From: Dactylellina haptotyla
Lineage: Eukaryota; Ascomycota; Orbiliomycetes; Orbiliales; Orbiliaceae
Direction of reading: 5' to 3'
Assembly (NCBI GenBank): GCA_031310005.1
Contig: CM062379.1
Span: forward strand, 3,658,001-3,722,000
DNA: 64,000 bases
The notes below the pieces were generated by a model, which searched no databases, was not told the DNA's origin, and worked only from the letters and a program-made list of their open reading frames with translations. This document shows positions 23,315 through 34,873 of the stretch, in pieces; positions within the stretch are counted from its first letter, which is position 1, and each line of letters begins with the position of its first letter. The translations under genes were made by a program, and so were the position numbers.

Positions 23315-25361
23315 ATGTTTGGTGTCGCATCCGTCACAATGAATTCCGCTACTTTAGCATACCCTCAAGACTCTATGCCTCCCTTCCCCGCTTACTCTAG
23401 TCGGAGAAACTCTGCGTACAGCGCTGTCGACAACCGGTCAAGATCTGACTACTATGCGCGGGCAACAAACGAATCGACACGCATTTTCTCCATCCCTTCT
23501 CCAAATTCTAACCACTCGTCGAGATATAGCTCCAGGGAGTCCTTACGGACACCACCGTCGGCTGGCACAGTTAGCAGTGGAACAATTAGCTGTGGCAGTA
23601 CAGATTATTCTACCGCTCTACTACCAACCAGTGGAAACGTCCAAAACTCAAGAACCCATACTAGACAATACGACCACTCTTCGCAACCATCCATCCCAAG
23701 CATGTCTGAATGCTTTCGATCATCGAAATCCCAGGAGTTGATTAAGAGGAAAGCGTCTTCCCCACCATCTCGAAGGGGTTCTTTTGCTCAACAGATGAGG
23801 GACGAGGCCAGGAGCAGGAGGTCTTCGTCAAGCCTCGCACCACCATTGACGGTTCCCCTATCTATCAATGATAGCAAGGGAAGCTTGGCAGAATTTGCCG
23901 CTCAGGTATGTGTGACTAGCATCTTGGATTGGTATAGAGACTAACTCGCATGTTGTTTCTCAGATAACCTGTTTGTTCTGGTTTGAGTCCTCGACTGATC
24001 TCGCCAGGGTCGCTGCTTCTTCGACCCCAGTCACGCCCTCCTCGATTCTGATTCCTGATGCGATCCCTTCGATGAGCTTTAAGAAATGGGTTGCAACAAT
24101 CCTGTCAACAACCCAGGTATCGCAGAACGTTATCCTTCTGGCGCTTCTCTTCATCTACCGACTGAAGAAGTTGAACCCATCCGTTAAGGGAAAGGTTGGC
24201 AGCGAATATAGGTTGCTCACTGTTGCCTTGATGCTTGGGAACAAATTCTTGGATGATAACACTTACACGAACAAGACCTGGGCCGAGGTATCCGGAATCA
24301 CTGTTGGTGAGATTCATGTTATGGAGGTTGAATTTTTGAGCAACATGAGATACAGCTTGTTCACTTCTGAGAGCGAATGGCATGACTGGCATGTTAAGCT
24401 TGGAAGATTCGGAGACTATTGGGAGAGGGCCCAACGTGTACCATCGAGCAGCTTGATCCACCAATTTTCATCGATCACTCCAACAAACACTGTCGCCCCT
24501 TCTCTCCCATCACCACCAGCATCCAACCATGCGTCTCCACCATACATCTCTTCTCATTCACCAAACGCCTATCCACTTGCTCTCCCTGCAGGTGCTCCGG
24601 TTACTAATGTGTCTCCTAAGAACCACTCTCTTCTTCAGAGGTACCGAGAGGATTTGGATAGACTTGAATCCACCAACCGGAAGCGTGGCTTGGAAGATGT
24701 TGGTATGCAACCTCCAGCTAAGCGTCTGTCGAGGTCCGGCCCATCGTCTTCTTCCATGATATCTCAATACCCGCCGGCATTGACCATTCCAACACCCTCT
24801 CCAAACCCGTACGCTCTGCATATGCCAATCAATCCAAATGCACCTATGCCCATCCCACCCGCAGCTCTTCAACCCCAGTCCTTCTACCCAGCAACCAGGG
24901 CTATGTCAACGGTTTACCCCTCTTCGACTGCATCGTGGGTATCGTCTCAGACGGCGACAAGCGGATGGACCCCTCAACCTGTTCAGCTTCCTGCTGCGAC
25001 AAACTCAGCACCAACACCACTGAGTAGCATTGGCGTTCCCTCATATACTACTAGCCGACACACATCTCCATATCTTCTAAACTCAAACAATAACTCACCA
25101 ATTGCATACACCAATAATAATTCTCCTTCCGTCTTCTTGACTAGCCGAGAATCACCATACCGACCTGTCAGAACCGTTTCTACCCTTTTGGTTCCCCAAC
25201 AAGCCGCCGAAGCTCAACATCTCGGTCACGATCAGATGCAATATCAACCACTCACCAAGGCGAGGAACGAGTACCGACAAGGACCTGTCCCATACATGCA
25301 AACTGAATACTGGCCCCAGACCACCAACTGGAGTCTCCCCCCACCCACTTTTGAGCCATAG
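23315..25361 (+). CDS. Pho80-type cyclin, Clg1-like
   Basis: Exons 23315-23905 and 23964-25361 give about 662 residues. The intron is 58 nt and phase 0. The N-terminal 200 residues are Ser/Arg/Pro-rich and probably disordered and phosphorylated (SSRYSSRESLR, KRKASSPPSRRGSFAQQM). The cyclin box follows: FKKWVATILSTTQVSQNVIL, LALLFIYRLKKLNP, SEYRLLTVALMLGNKFLDDN, TYTNKTWAEVSGI and EIHVMEVEFLSNMRYSLF. This is the Pho80/Pcl group, with the continuous pattern typical of fungal Clg1-like proteins; such cyclins bind the kinase Pho85. The C-terminal 270 residues are Pro/Ser/Asn/Gln-rich, with an RKRGLEDVGMQPPAKRL-like basic patch that may be a nuclear signal. The start at 23315 is the first in-frame ATG; 23339 is a second candidate. 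Confidence 0.85.
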
Positions 25362-28300
25362 AATAATCGGGCCCCACCTATCAAATTACTGAATCTTATT
25401 ATTAACTTTGGAAATGGCGTTCGTTACAATGTATAATTTTGTGGAGAAGAACTCTCTGGCGTCTTTCGTACACCGACTCCCTATATGATTATCCTTTTGC
25501 GCTATTTTAGTTTGATATCAACAATTTTAACTGATAATCTTCGAAATATTTGCCTTGTCTTTTTGCCTTGTCTTTTTTTATTTTTCTTTCTATGTTTTTT
25601 TCTTCTTTTGATATACAGCAGCAAGCACGATAGTCGATTTTTAACTCTGCAAATCAGGCATGGCAGGCGGCGTTCTATACAAGGGTTCTTTTATTTATTA
25701 GTTATTGAGCTGGCGGACACGATGTGCTTGCAAATACTACACTGTATTCTATTATAACTGAGGATCGATTTGGGACAAGGGATATATTTTGGGTTTACCA
25801 CTCCATTTCTACATAGGTGCAAAAATAGCACAAAACCCACCAGAAAATACAAACAAGGATTTTCAATTCTCGAACTTTTTCATTTATTTCTTGCTTTCCT
25901 TTCATCCAGTCTTCCCAGGCGCACAATTTCCTTTGAAAATCATTTGTACATCGCGCGCATGGTCATCGAGACGGAGGTATTCTTTTCGGATCTAGCTTTG
26001 TACTTTGTAAGATAGCACGAAAACCACATTTAGAACGAAAAGTCAAAAGGAAAGAAAATGGGACTGAGATTCACTTGCAAACTCCACTTGTCCATTCCTT
26101 CCCGCGCAGATACAATCACATTACAAAACTTTCGTAAGTCGAAAAGGGTCTATAAGATCTACAGCCTAACTGACGAATGGAGCAACATTCGCTTCCAGAA
26201 ACCAAATATTGCTACATGCTCCGAGGGGAAGTTTCTTGCGCCTTCACGTACCAGGCTCGTCCTCCGTTGAACAAAAGTGGTAAACGGTTCATGTACTTTT
26301 ACTTTTTCATCACAGAAGACCAGAAAGTCTCAAGTATTCTAAAAAAGGTTCAGTCTTATTTCCTTTCTTCCATCATGCCAAGAATATGTAAACGAGAATG
26401 GAGCAAGCGACCATGTTCACTCTTCCCCCTTTGCAGTAATGGAATGTGATATGAATATGTCGGACGAACGCCCGCTTTCTTGCTTTGCCAAGAAAAAGAA
26501 AAGAAGATATTCCGATAGGGGCCTCTCAACCACACTCCTCCATCTCACAACCAAAATCGAAACGCGGAAACAAGCAAGCCAAAGGTGGGGTTCAGACGTG
26601 TTCGGGAAGCAAGAGTGCATTCGTGCTCCGTTACGATTCGACCTTCGATATTCGTTCAAGGAAGGTCGCCCAATTTCTTACCATTCCAACTCGTAGTTGT
26701 CTCTGTTCTTGTGTTAGGTCCCGCTTATTTCCATTTCGTTTCAGAAATCGCAAAAGTGCCGTGCTCAGGCCATAATCATCACCCGACAAAAAGCCAATAA
26801 AATCATAACAGACTGAGCCTTTTATAATTTCAGTTTTCGCTGGTGTTAACCAACTAAGGTGCCGCGTCTTCTGCGAAATGGGACTTCATTTTACCGCCGC
26901 TCCGACAAGGACATATCTATGGAAGAAAGAAGGAAAAAATAATAATAACAGGGAACTCCTCAGGGTGATTCACACTTGGTGGAGATGGGGATGTTCGTTT
27001 TTCTTCTCGCTCAACGGACTGGACTCCCTTGCGTTCACCAATCCCTTCAATTCAAGATATCCCCGGCCGGAAAAGTAAAACCGTATCCAGGGGACCATTC
27101 AAAAAAACGTGCAAAAAAAGAAGGAATATATTACCCCCCCAAGCCCCACGGCTGGGAAATCGAAGGAAAAAAGTGGGTAACAAGCCACGCTTGGGACCAT
27201 CGTAGCGGATGGCCCGGCATGCAATGACATTGGCTCGGGGCCAACAAAAGCATCCGCGGGAAAAAGTACATGCCTTTTTCATCCATTTTGAAAAAAAAAT
27301 AAAAATTTAGGAGACAGCGGGAGGCATGCAAGCAAAAAAAAAAAAAAAAAAAAAGCTACATGGAGCGCAGAATCTTTCATCATTATGAGAATGGAAGCAG
27401 ATCAAACAGTTTGCAGGAAATACCTTTGCAAGAAACACACAGGCAGGTTTCTCCCCAATTTTACTAATCCCGACGCATTGGATCTGCCGTTTCTTCTTTC
27501 GGCCGCCCCCACACTTCGGACAAGCAAGAAATCACGGGCCTTTTGCTGGGCTGTTGGAGCTTTGTCTCAATGAAGACAAAGGTGTTAGGCAAACTGCAGG
27601 CGGTCCCGTGATAACCTCTAAGCAAGGGGAATGCAAATGTGTTTTTCTTAGTCTTGCCGCGGGCCCTGCAAAGGAAAGAAAAAAAGCCGTCTGAGACGGC
27701 GGTCCTTCCCTTCTCCTGACCCATTTGATATAACCGAAGCACCCGAGATAGAACCCAATCTTAGGAGAAAGAGAAAATATTATGGGAGCCTTCAGCTTTA
27801 GATGGCCCTTGTTTGGAATGTAATTTTGGTAGAAAAAAAAGTCAAATCTGAAATGCAACTTTGTCAGCTGGGATACGACTGGGTTGTGCAAGCCGCAAGC
27901 CAAACATATTACTCCAAGCCCTGGTGTAAGCTCGTAGTTGCGACCGTGGTAAAATTATACATAGATTGATACGGAAGGCTATTTTGGATCATCGATGAAT
28001 GGCAAATTCAAGGCCCGTAAGCAGATTACCGTTGTGAGCGAACTAGATACCCAAGGTCCCAGCTTTCTTGTGTTCTTCAATCGATTGCCGATGGGAATTT
28101 GAACCGAGGCCGCAGAGCAACAAACGCACAAGAAAGTAATGTCCTCTTGTGTATTTCTTGGGTGGACGCATATGAGAGTTACGGGAGACAAGAAACGTTA
28201 AGCCCGATCTTTCCAAGCCTCTTGCCTCTTGTAATACCTCGAAAAACAAATCGAAGAAATGAACATCGCCCAATTCCATCGACCTGCATCACAAAGTTAG

Positions 28301-28470
28301 AGATAGTTGTTTTTTGCTCAATTGGAAAAGTCCCAATCTTTGTTCCGAACCACCTTCGGAGTGCAGCAGACCCGCAATTTCACACCTACTGCGAAAAACG
28401 AGGGCGATCGTTTACACTGGTCCCGAAAAGGGCACGCAGGAACGTGCTCCAATTGAGAGGGAAAGTAATC
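25362..28470. other. 3.1-kb intergenic region
   Basis: It holds the T-rich 3' region of the cyclin gene (about 25480-25620), a run of 21 A at 27334-27354, and otherwise mixed sequence. No open frame in it shows family motifs. A B-box-like GGTTCAAATTCC on the minus strand near 28090 lacks the other parts of a tRNA. Confidence 0.4.
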
Positions 28471-30152
28471 ATGGCTCCTCCCGCAACATTTATAGACTCG
28501 ATGGCTCTGCAGGAAGTGGTATCGCCGCCCGCCACGAGCGCGAGTGATCACGTCAATGACGCAGTAGGCAAGCGTAGGGTGTTCAGGTCAACTGTAGGTT
28601 ATATATTCTTTCCGTATCAAATCCCTGCCTCTTTCCTGCGGGCACCATTGTTGGTTTCGGTGTCACCGAAGGCACGCTGTTTGGAGTTGCATGGGGTTTC
28701 ATGAACAGGCGGGGTTGGTTTGCATATTATTGATCTGGATCGCTAAAACTACAACGTATTTGAATAAAGGGACCAGCCTTTGTTCCGATATATGCAATCT
28801 ATGGCGGGCACCTGCTTGGGCAATCGGTGTATGCAGCGTACAAAACCGTGGATAGGAGGTTTTACTGCCATGTAGGTTCATTCCTTCCGCTCGAGACGTT
28901 TTTCTTCGGGATCTAGCAGATGGGGAGGAGGTTGGAGCACTTATCGTCGTACAACACATCTGCGCTACGAAATCCAACAATGTCCACGCTTCCTTCCGAA
29001 TACGTCTCATGACATCCGCAAAGATGCATTTTTTCTGAGGGAGAAAAAGAAAAGAAGGACGGGTATACTAACCAAAATTAAATCCCGTGACAGAGTGTAA
29101 CCGGCCACTTTTTAATCGGCGGGAAGCCAAAACTTCCATTGATATACACGGTAGACGTTATCCGAGAAGGAAAGAACTATTGCACGAGATATGTCCAGGT
29201 CAGACAGCCAAGTCCAGCCCAGCAGGAGCGTCCGCTGGAGGCAGATGTCATATTCATCGCAACAGTATCATTCAAGACGGAAGAGCCACAAGGACTGGAA
29301 AGTCAGGTTCCTCCACCCAAAGAGTTGAAAAATTGGATCTCAAATCCTCGGAAATGTGAAATCGCGCCGGCGGTCGACGTCCCCAGGTAGGACTTATAAT
29401 TTCTCTTGGCGTAATACGACCGTTACCTGATACACAAGAAACAAACTAGTTGGATAGAATTCATGAAACGTAAAGGGATGCGAAATGTCTACACTGCTGT
29501 CGACCTTCGAAAGGTGGACGTCGAGGAGGAAAATAAGGCGAGACCACTCCACAAGCATCGAAAGGTTAGCCTACAGAAATCCAACATCGTAGATATACGT
29601 CAATTTGACGACTGACACCCAGTGTTCAAACATGCAGGTCCAGATATATAGACCCGTAGGTTCGCTTCCTCCAGAGGAGTTATCAGCTCTAAGTATATGC
29701 GCACATGTTGTAAGAACAAATCCAATCGTTTTGTACCCTCTTAGCATGCCATGTCGCCTAACTAGTTTGTTTCCATTGCGATCCAGTATGCGTCCGATAG
29801 AAACGGCATGTTCGCTGTCACTGGGCCTCACAACCTAAGCGATAACATCCTACACACGGGCTCCCTCTCTCATACCGTGGTTTTTCACGCCAACCCTTCG
29901 AAACTTCTCTTCAGCGACGCCGCAAACGAAGATGACCCTTCCGCCTGGACGATCCTCGAACAGTTCGGAGATAGTGCAAGCGAAGGTCGTGGTCTTATTA
30001 GATCGAGGATGTGGACTGCTGATGGGACATTACTTGCAAGTATCTTGCAAGATGCGCTCATCCGGGTGCGAATCGACGGCGATGGGAAATGGTCTGGGAA
30101 GATCGATAGGCGACAGATGACGTTTGCTGAGCAATTGAAGAGTATGTTGTAA
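28471..30152 (+). CDS. TesB-type acyl-CoA thioesterase (Tes1/ACOT8-like)
   Basis: Six exons close in frame: 28471-28593, 28770-28871, 29094-29386, 29450-29564, 29638-29709 and 29787-30152, about 356 residues. The N-terminal hotdog has IYGGHLLGQSVYAAYKTVD, then PLIYTVDVIREGKNYCTRYV and DVIFIATVSFK. The C-terminal hotdog has YASDRNG (catalytic Asp by analogy with TesB), SLSHTVVFHA (Thr) and ASEGRGLIRSRMW and ASILQDALIR (Gln). The enzyme hydrolyses acyl-CoA to free fatty acid and CoA, in fungi usually in peroxisomes. The C-terminus is SML, which is only a weak match to a peroxisomal targeting signal, so the location is unsure. Intron 3 has a clear TACTAAC branch site near 29067. It is convergent with PUB1. 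Confidence 0.9.
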
Positions 30153-32358
30153 ACTTCGCATCTTTCTACACTGCGAGATTTACATTCTGCTGCTGTCGGC
30201 AATTGTATATAAAAGGGTATGCAAGTGAAGAAAAGCCTGTAGGATTGTCTTTTTTCGCCTATGTGCGGATTCATATGGCGTTTAGGTATTATTGTGTGTA
30301 TATTTGGCCCCATTGAGAATGCTAATACGATTGCTTGAATGTCGTATAACAGTCTAGTGTGGATCCAAACCACAGTGCACATTTAGTTTAGACTTGTTAA
30401 ATTCGATCGAGTCAATACGACCTAGATCTAACGTATTGCATTTTTCCTTGGCTCAAGTCTACGTGATATTTGCCGGCCTCGAAACCAAGATATCTGCGTC
30501 AAGCTAGTGCCGATACCGCATATGCATATAGCTTATATGGTCCGTGTCACCTTTTTCGGCTAGTAGCAAGGTCAAAATCTGTAGAAGAGACCGGGACATC
30601 AAATTAGTGAAGAAAGCTACTACGATTCAACGGCTTTATTTTCGTGAAGCTATATGGGGAAGTATTAGAATGTCGAAAAATGTAAGCTAGGCAGTATGCT
30701 AGGACTATCACTTAATCGAATAGACCTAATGCAGTGTAGCATATCGAGTTCTCAAAAAACCCATACAACTATCCGGAAATCGCGCATAAACCCATCCCTA
30801 ATCTCTATTTTCCATCGTTGGATTTTACCCTATAGCTAGCAGCAAATACCACAGTATAATAACCCCCCTCACCACTCACCCACTAAATCTTTTGCTTCCC
30901 CCCACCCTTGTTTTCTCAGCCCCCAGCTATAGTATAATAGTATACATACAGTCAACATATAAGTTTACATCGCTAAGGTCCAAACACAGACTCCGTGTAT
31001 ACAGTACGAAGACGCCAACGAAGAAACGGGGAAAGAAGAAAAGCTTAGATGACAGAAACCCACCTACGCTGAAAGAGAGCTAGAAGAAAATCTATACTTT
31101 TAGATCTAAAAAAAACGTCGCGACTTTTCCTCTTATTCATGCGGCCCAATGGAATTCGAACCAAGGAAAAGTAACGCCAAGGTAACCGGTCTTTGGTGGC
31201 AGGGTTCCAATTAAGAGAAGGGCGGTATTCGTTGTAGTCGATGGTAATGAGAAATAGGATTTATGGTATACGCAAGTTAAGAAATAGAGAGGGTAATGAA
31301 AAAAATCTTTTTTTCTTGTCTTGTTAAAAGAGGTTTCTGTCATAAAAACATTATCATAAAGACTTTGTTGAAGGTGCTCTTCGTGGATGGAAGATAGGAA
31401 ACAAGACAAGGACGAGAAAGAGAAAGCTGCAGCATGAGCTGACGGGATATCAGGGAAAGCAATTGCGTAGCAAGACTAAATAATAGGAAACCAGAAGAAG
31501 AGTAAAAAGCAGTGCGCTATTCAATATCATATCGTCATAAGAATTGCTTTCCCGAGAAAAAGAAAGGAAAGAGAATAGAAGGAAATGAAAACGCTTAGAG
31601 CTAGTGGAATAAGTTGCTCTGTTATCCAAGCCAGAGGAAGCAGGAGAATGAAGGGCGTAAGGTGTTAATATTGACAAGTTGAAAAGCAACGGAAGAAAAA
31701 AGTTGAACATTGACAGTGGAAGCAAGGAGAAAACAAAACGGCAGAGAAAACTCAATGAGCCTTTTGGTCTTTGGAATCAAATTCATTTTTCATGCATGGA
31801 CGGCCGTTAGAAAGAAGTATATGCATCTCTTCACACACGCATCTTTCGGAGGGGAAGGGAAAGAGGATAACTGGTGCCCGTAAGGAACGAAGGGCAATCT
31901 TGAACGTGAAACGGAAGTAAGAAACAGGAAAGAACCCATGGTGATTTTTGATGCGCTATTAAAAAGTAAAGGAAACCCAGGGCAACTGCTGTCATTGAAT
32001 TTTTGCTTTGCCGTTTACCATTTGGCTTTGGCCTGCCGTAACGATCCCATACAGATGCAAATGCCTTTGATAATAAGTAAAAAAATATAGAGAAGGAAAA
32101 AAACGTAAACATAAGAGCATTTTGATAAAACATTTGCCCGAAGAAAGAAGAGATAAACATAAACAGTGCAGCAAAAAACTAGCCCATGCAGCAATTTTTT
32201 TCCTTCGCTAAAAATATGAACCCGTTATATGACTGATTTCGTTCGTTCAGCATCCGAATGTAGGTAGGTAAGACTTTGAGAAAAGTTGTAAAAGAAAGGA
32301 AGGTAAGTGGGGAGTTTATCATCACGCATTTGGGTTACGATAGTTGAAAGGTTGGCAT
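30153..32358. other. Convergent 3' regions of the thioesterase and PUB1 genes
   Basis: No gene is supported. From about 31400 to 32170 the plus strand is purine-rich, so the PUB1 mRNA strand is pyrimidine-rich. This may be a long 3' untranslated region of PUB1. A short run of CCCC-rich sequence and dispersed ATG-containing frames near 30890-31080 lacks family motifs. Confidence 0.4.
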
Positions 32359-34157
32359 TTACTGTTGCTGCTGAGGTTGTTGGAACCCACTTTGTTGGAA
32401 TCCGTTCCCGTTGAATCCGGTTTGACCACCATTATTATTCCAACCTTGCTGGTTCCCACTACCTCCCTGGCCGCGACCAAAACCGCTCTGCTGCTGGTTG
32501 TAACCATGAGGGCTATTAAAGCCTCCTTGATTATTTCCATCCCAGCGGCCTTGAGATGGAGATGTTGGATGGGCTCCTGCAGAGTTGGGGCCGGTAGGGC
32601 TCATTGGTCCGCCTGGCCCACCTGGCCCACCATACTGCGGGAAGTTGCCAAATGGTGTGTTAGGGAATTGGGGAGTTTGAGGTCCTCCTTGTGGCGAATA
32701 ACCATCAAATTGCCCGGTTGGTGGGCGATCCTTTCCCCACTATGCAGGTGTGATAAATTAGTTTAGCATGTTTTAAAGGTGAGTAAGGAGCGAGAAGTCA
32801 CATACACTGCACTTCAACGGTCTTCCATTGACATTGTAACCACTAAGTTGACAGATTGCCATGGCCGCGTTTTCGTGAGTATCCATTTTTATAAAAGCAA
32901 ACCCTCTATCCGCTTGGAACCGTGTCTCGACGATGTATCCAAAATTCTGGAAAAGCGGAACAAGGTCGTTTTGCGTGGTATATGGCGTCAGATTTCCAAC
33001 ATAAACAGTTGTTTGCCACTGTGGGGTTTGCTGGACGATCATATCGTAACTTTGAATCCCGTGAGTGGGGAAGTGGTGGTGACCAAAGGGAGTAGTTGGA
33101 GTCATTCCCATCTGGGCCATTTGAGTCTGTTGTGAAATCGACGGTTGGCCCTTCTGGTTGGCCCAATTACACCTGATAGCTCGAGACCCGAGCCATTCGC
33201 CATCCATAGTGGACAGAGCCTTCTCGGCATCCGCGCGTTCGCGATAGGCAACGAATCCGTAACCACGAGATCTGCCCGTCTTCATATCCCACATGACACG
33301 AGCTTCGGAAATGGTGCCAAAGGTGGTGAATGCTTGCTGGAGAACCTCGTCGTTGACTTCATTGGACAAGTCCCCAACAAAGATATGGAAGTGATGAGAT
33401 GTATCTTCCTTTGCTGCCTGGCTGGATTGGTAGGCCCAGTTGACTCTTATTTCCTATCATTGCGATTGAGTCGCGTTTAGTTGTTGAAACCTTCAAGGTA
33501 GAGCGTTAAGGTGACATACAGACTGGTGTACACGTCGGCCATTCAAGGTTTGCATAGCGCGTTCAGCTGCGCCGGGATCATCGTACTCAACAAAGCCATA
33601 GTTGAAGCCCTTTATCTAGGACTCACCGGTTAGTGTACCAATATTATAATTCCACGGCGCAGGCGCCGGAGGGTGTGATGTATCTAAGTCGTAGAGATTG
33701 GACTCCTTGATATCAAGATAAATAGAAAGGGAGAAAGGGAGGAAGGGAGGAGCGCAGGTTTGCATATTACCTCTTGCATTGGGCGATTTTGGGTTTGCTC
33801 AGGTGATACGCTTACATTTTTGTCTGGTATTATCTTGACGCTGACAACATGTCCTGTCGTTTCGAATATCTGACGAAGGATGTCATCGGTGACGCGAGGA
33901 TCTAGACCTCCAACATACAAAGCTCGCTTGTTGGGTTCAGGAGCAGCTCTACGCACAAAACCACCAGCAGAGGTTGGGGAAGTTACAGAGCCTGACATGG
34001 GCGACGTGATCGCGGTTGGAATCGGGTTGGTGTTTTGAGGGATAATAACTGGAGCCAGGGTCGGGGGTCCCATTGGCCCTCCAGTCTGATTCTGGTTACC
34101 AGCGCCATCAAAAGCGCCGGCTGGATTGTGGGCGACTGCTGCGGTGGAGTCGGCCAT
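32359..34157 (-). CDS. PUB1: Poly(U)/poly(A)-binding protein with three RRMs (Pub1/TIA-1 orthologue)
   Basis: Exons 34157-33816, 33615-33520, 33453-32806 and 32739-32359 give 488 residues with all introns in phase 0. RRM1 has RALYVGGLDPRVTDDILRQI (RNP2) and GFNYGFVEY (RNP1). RRM2 has HIFVGDLSNEVNDEVL and GRSRGYGFVAY. RRM3 has TTVYVGNLTPYTTQNDLVPL and DRGFAFIKMDTHENA. WAYQ and IRCNWANQKG flank RRM2 as in TIA-1. The N-terminus is Pro/Thr/Gln-rich. The C-terminus is Gly/Asn/Gln-rich and ends in QQPQQQQ, a prion-like tail that suits recruitment to stress granules. It binds U- and A-rich mRNA in nucleus and cytoplasm and affects stability and translation. The region upstream is strongly CT-rich on the mRNA strand, so 5' untranslated introns are possible. 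Confidence 0.93.
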
Positions 34158-34815
34158 TTTGTATATCGGTGAAATTCGATATCTCTTTTCTGCTGCAACA
34201 AAAGACGCCATATCAGAAGCTCTGGTTAGCTGGTTCTTTGTTGGTTCCTCATTGAGCTGCCTCAAGCTGGGAGACAGGTGGGAACGATGGAAGGAATTAT
34301 ACCATCGATGCTTTGGCAATGAACGGGATGGGATAAGGGTGGGTTATTACCTGAGAATATCTATCAAGTTGAAGGGGGGCGGTTTTGGGTGGAGAAGTGT
34401 TGGTTTGGATGTCTATCCGTGAGGTTTCTCTACTACTCCGCACACGTTTTAGGAAACTGGTGCTGGCGGCAGTGAAAGGCGTTCTGTGGATGAGGAGGCG
34501 AGCGGGAAAGTTGGAAATACGCACAGATGAGAAAACAGAAGGAAGCGACGAGAACGAGATACAGAAATGAATGAAAAAAGGATAGCAAAGCTGAAGCCGA
34601 CGATGCAAAGACGAGAGCAGGTGGAGTCTAAAAGAAGGGGAGATGGTCGTGTCGTTCGTTAGGTATTCTAGTAAGGAAAAAAGCCAAGGAAAACGTTAGA
34701 GCCAAAGCACACCAGCAGATAGATTAAGCCCCCCCAGTAATAATGGAGCAAGCTAACCAGCTAGCGAGAAGCGTAACAGACGGAAATTGGCAAGCAAGGA
34801 AGTCGAGGCAATGGA

Positions 34816-34873
34816 GCAGAGAGAGAGAGAGAGAAAGAGAGAGGGAAAGATACAGAGAGAGGGAGAGAGAGGG
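34816..34873. repeat. GA/CT dinucleotide tract upstream of PUB1
   Basis: An imperfect GA repeat on the plus strand reads as CT on the PUB1 mRNA strand. It lies about 660 bp upstream of the start codon. Pyrimidine tracts of this kind often mark fungal transcription start regions. Confidence 0.6.

Noticed and set aside
27334-27354. Poly(A) run as a retroposon tail
   Set aside because: No element body, no target-site duplication seen; a plain homopolymer is enough.
28080-28110. B-box-like GGTTCAAATTCC on the minus strand, possible tRNA
   Set aside because: No A box, no acceptor stem pairing and no anticodon arm at the right distance.
28099-28470. Open frame joined upstream of the thioesterase start
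   Set aside because: The family-typical start at 28471 gives a normal-length enzyme; the upstream part has no similarity to the family.
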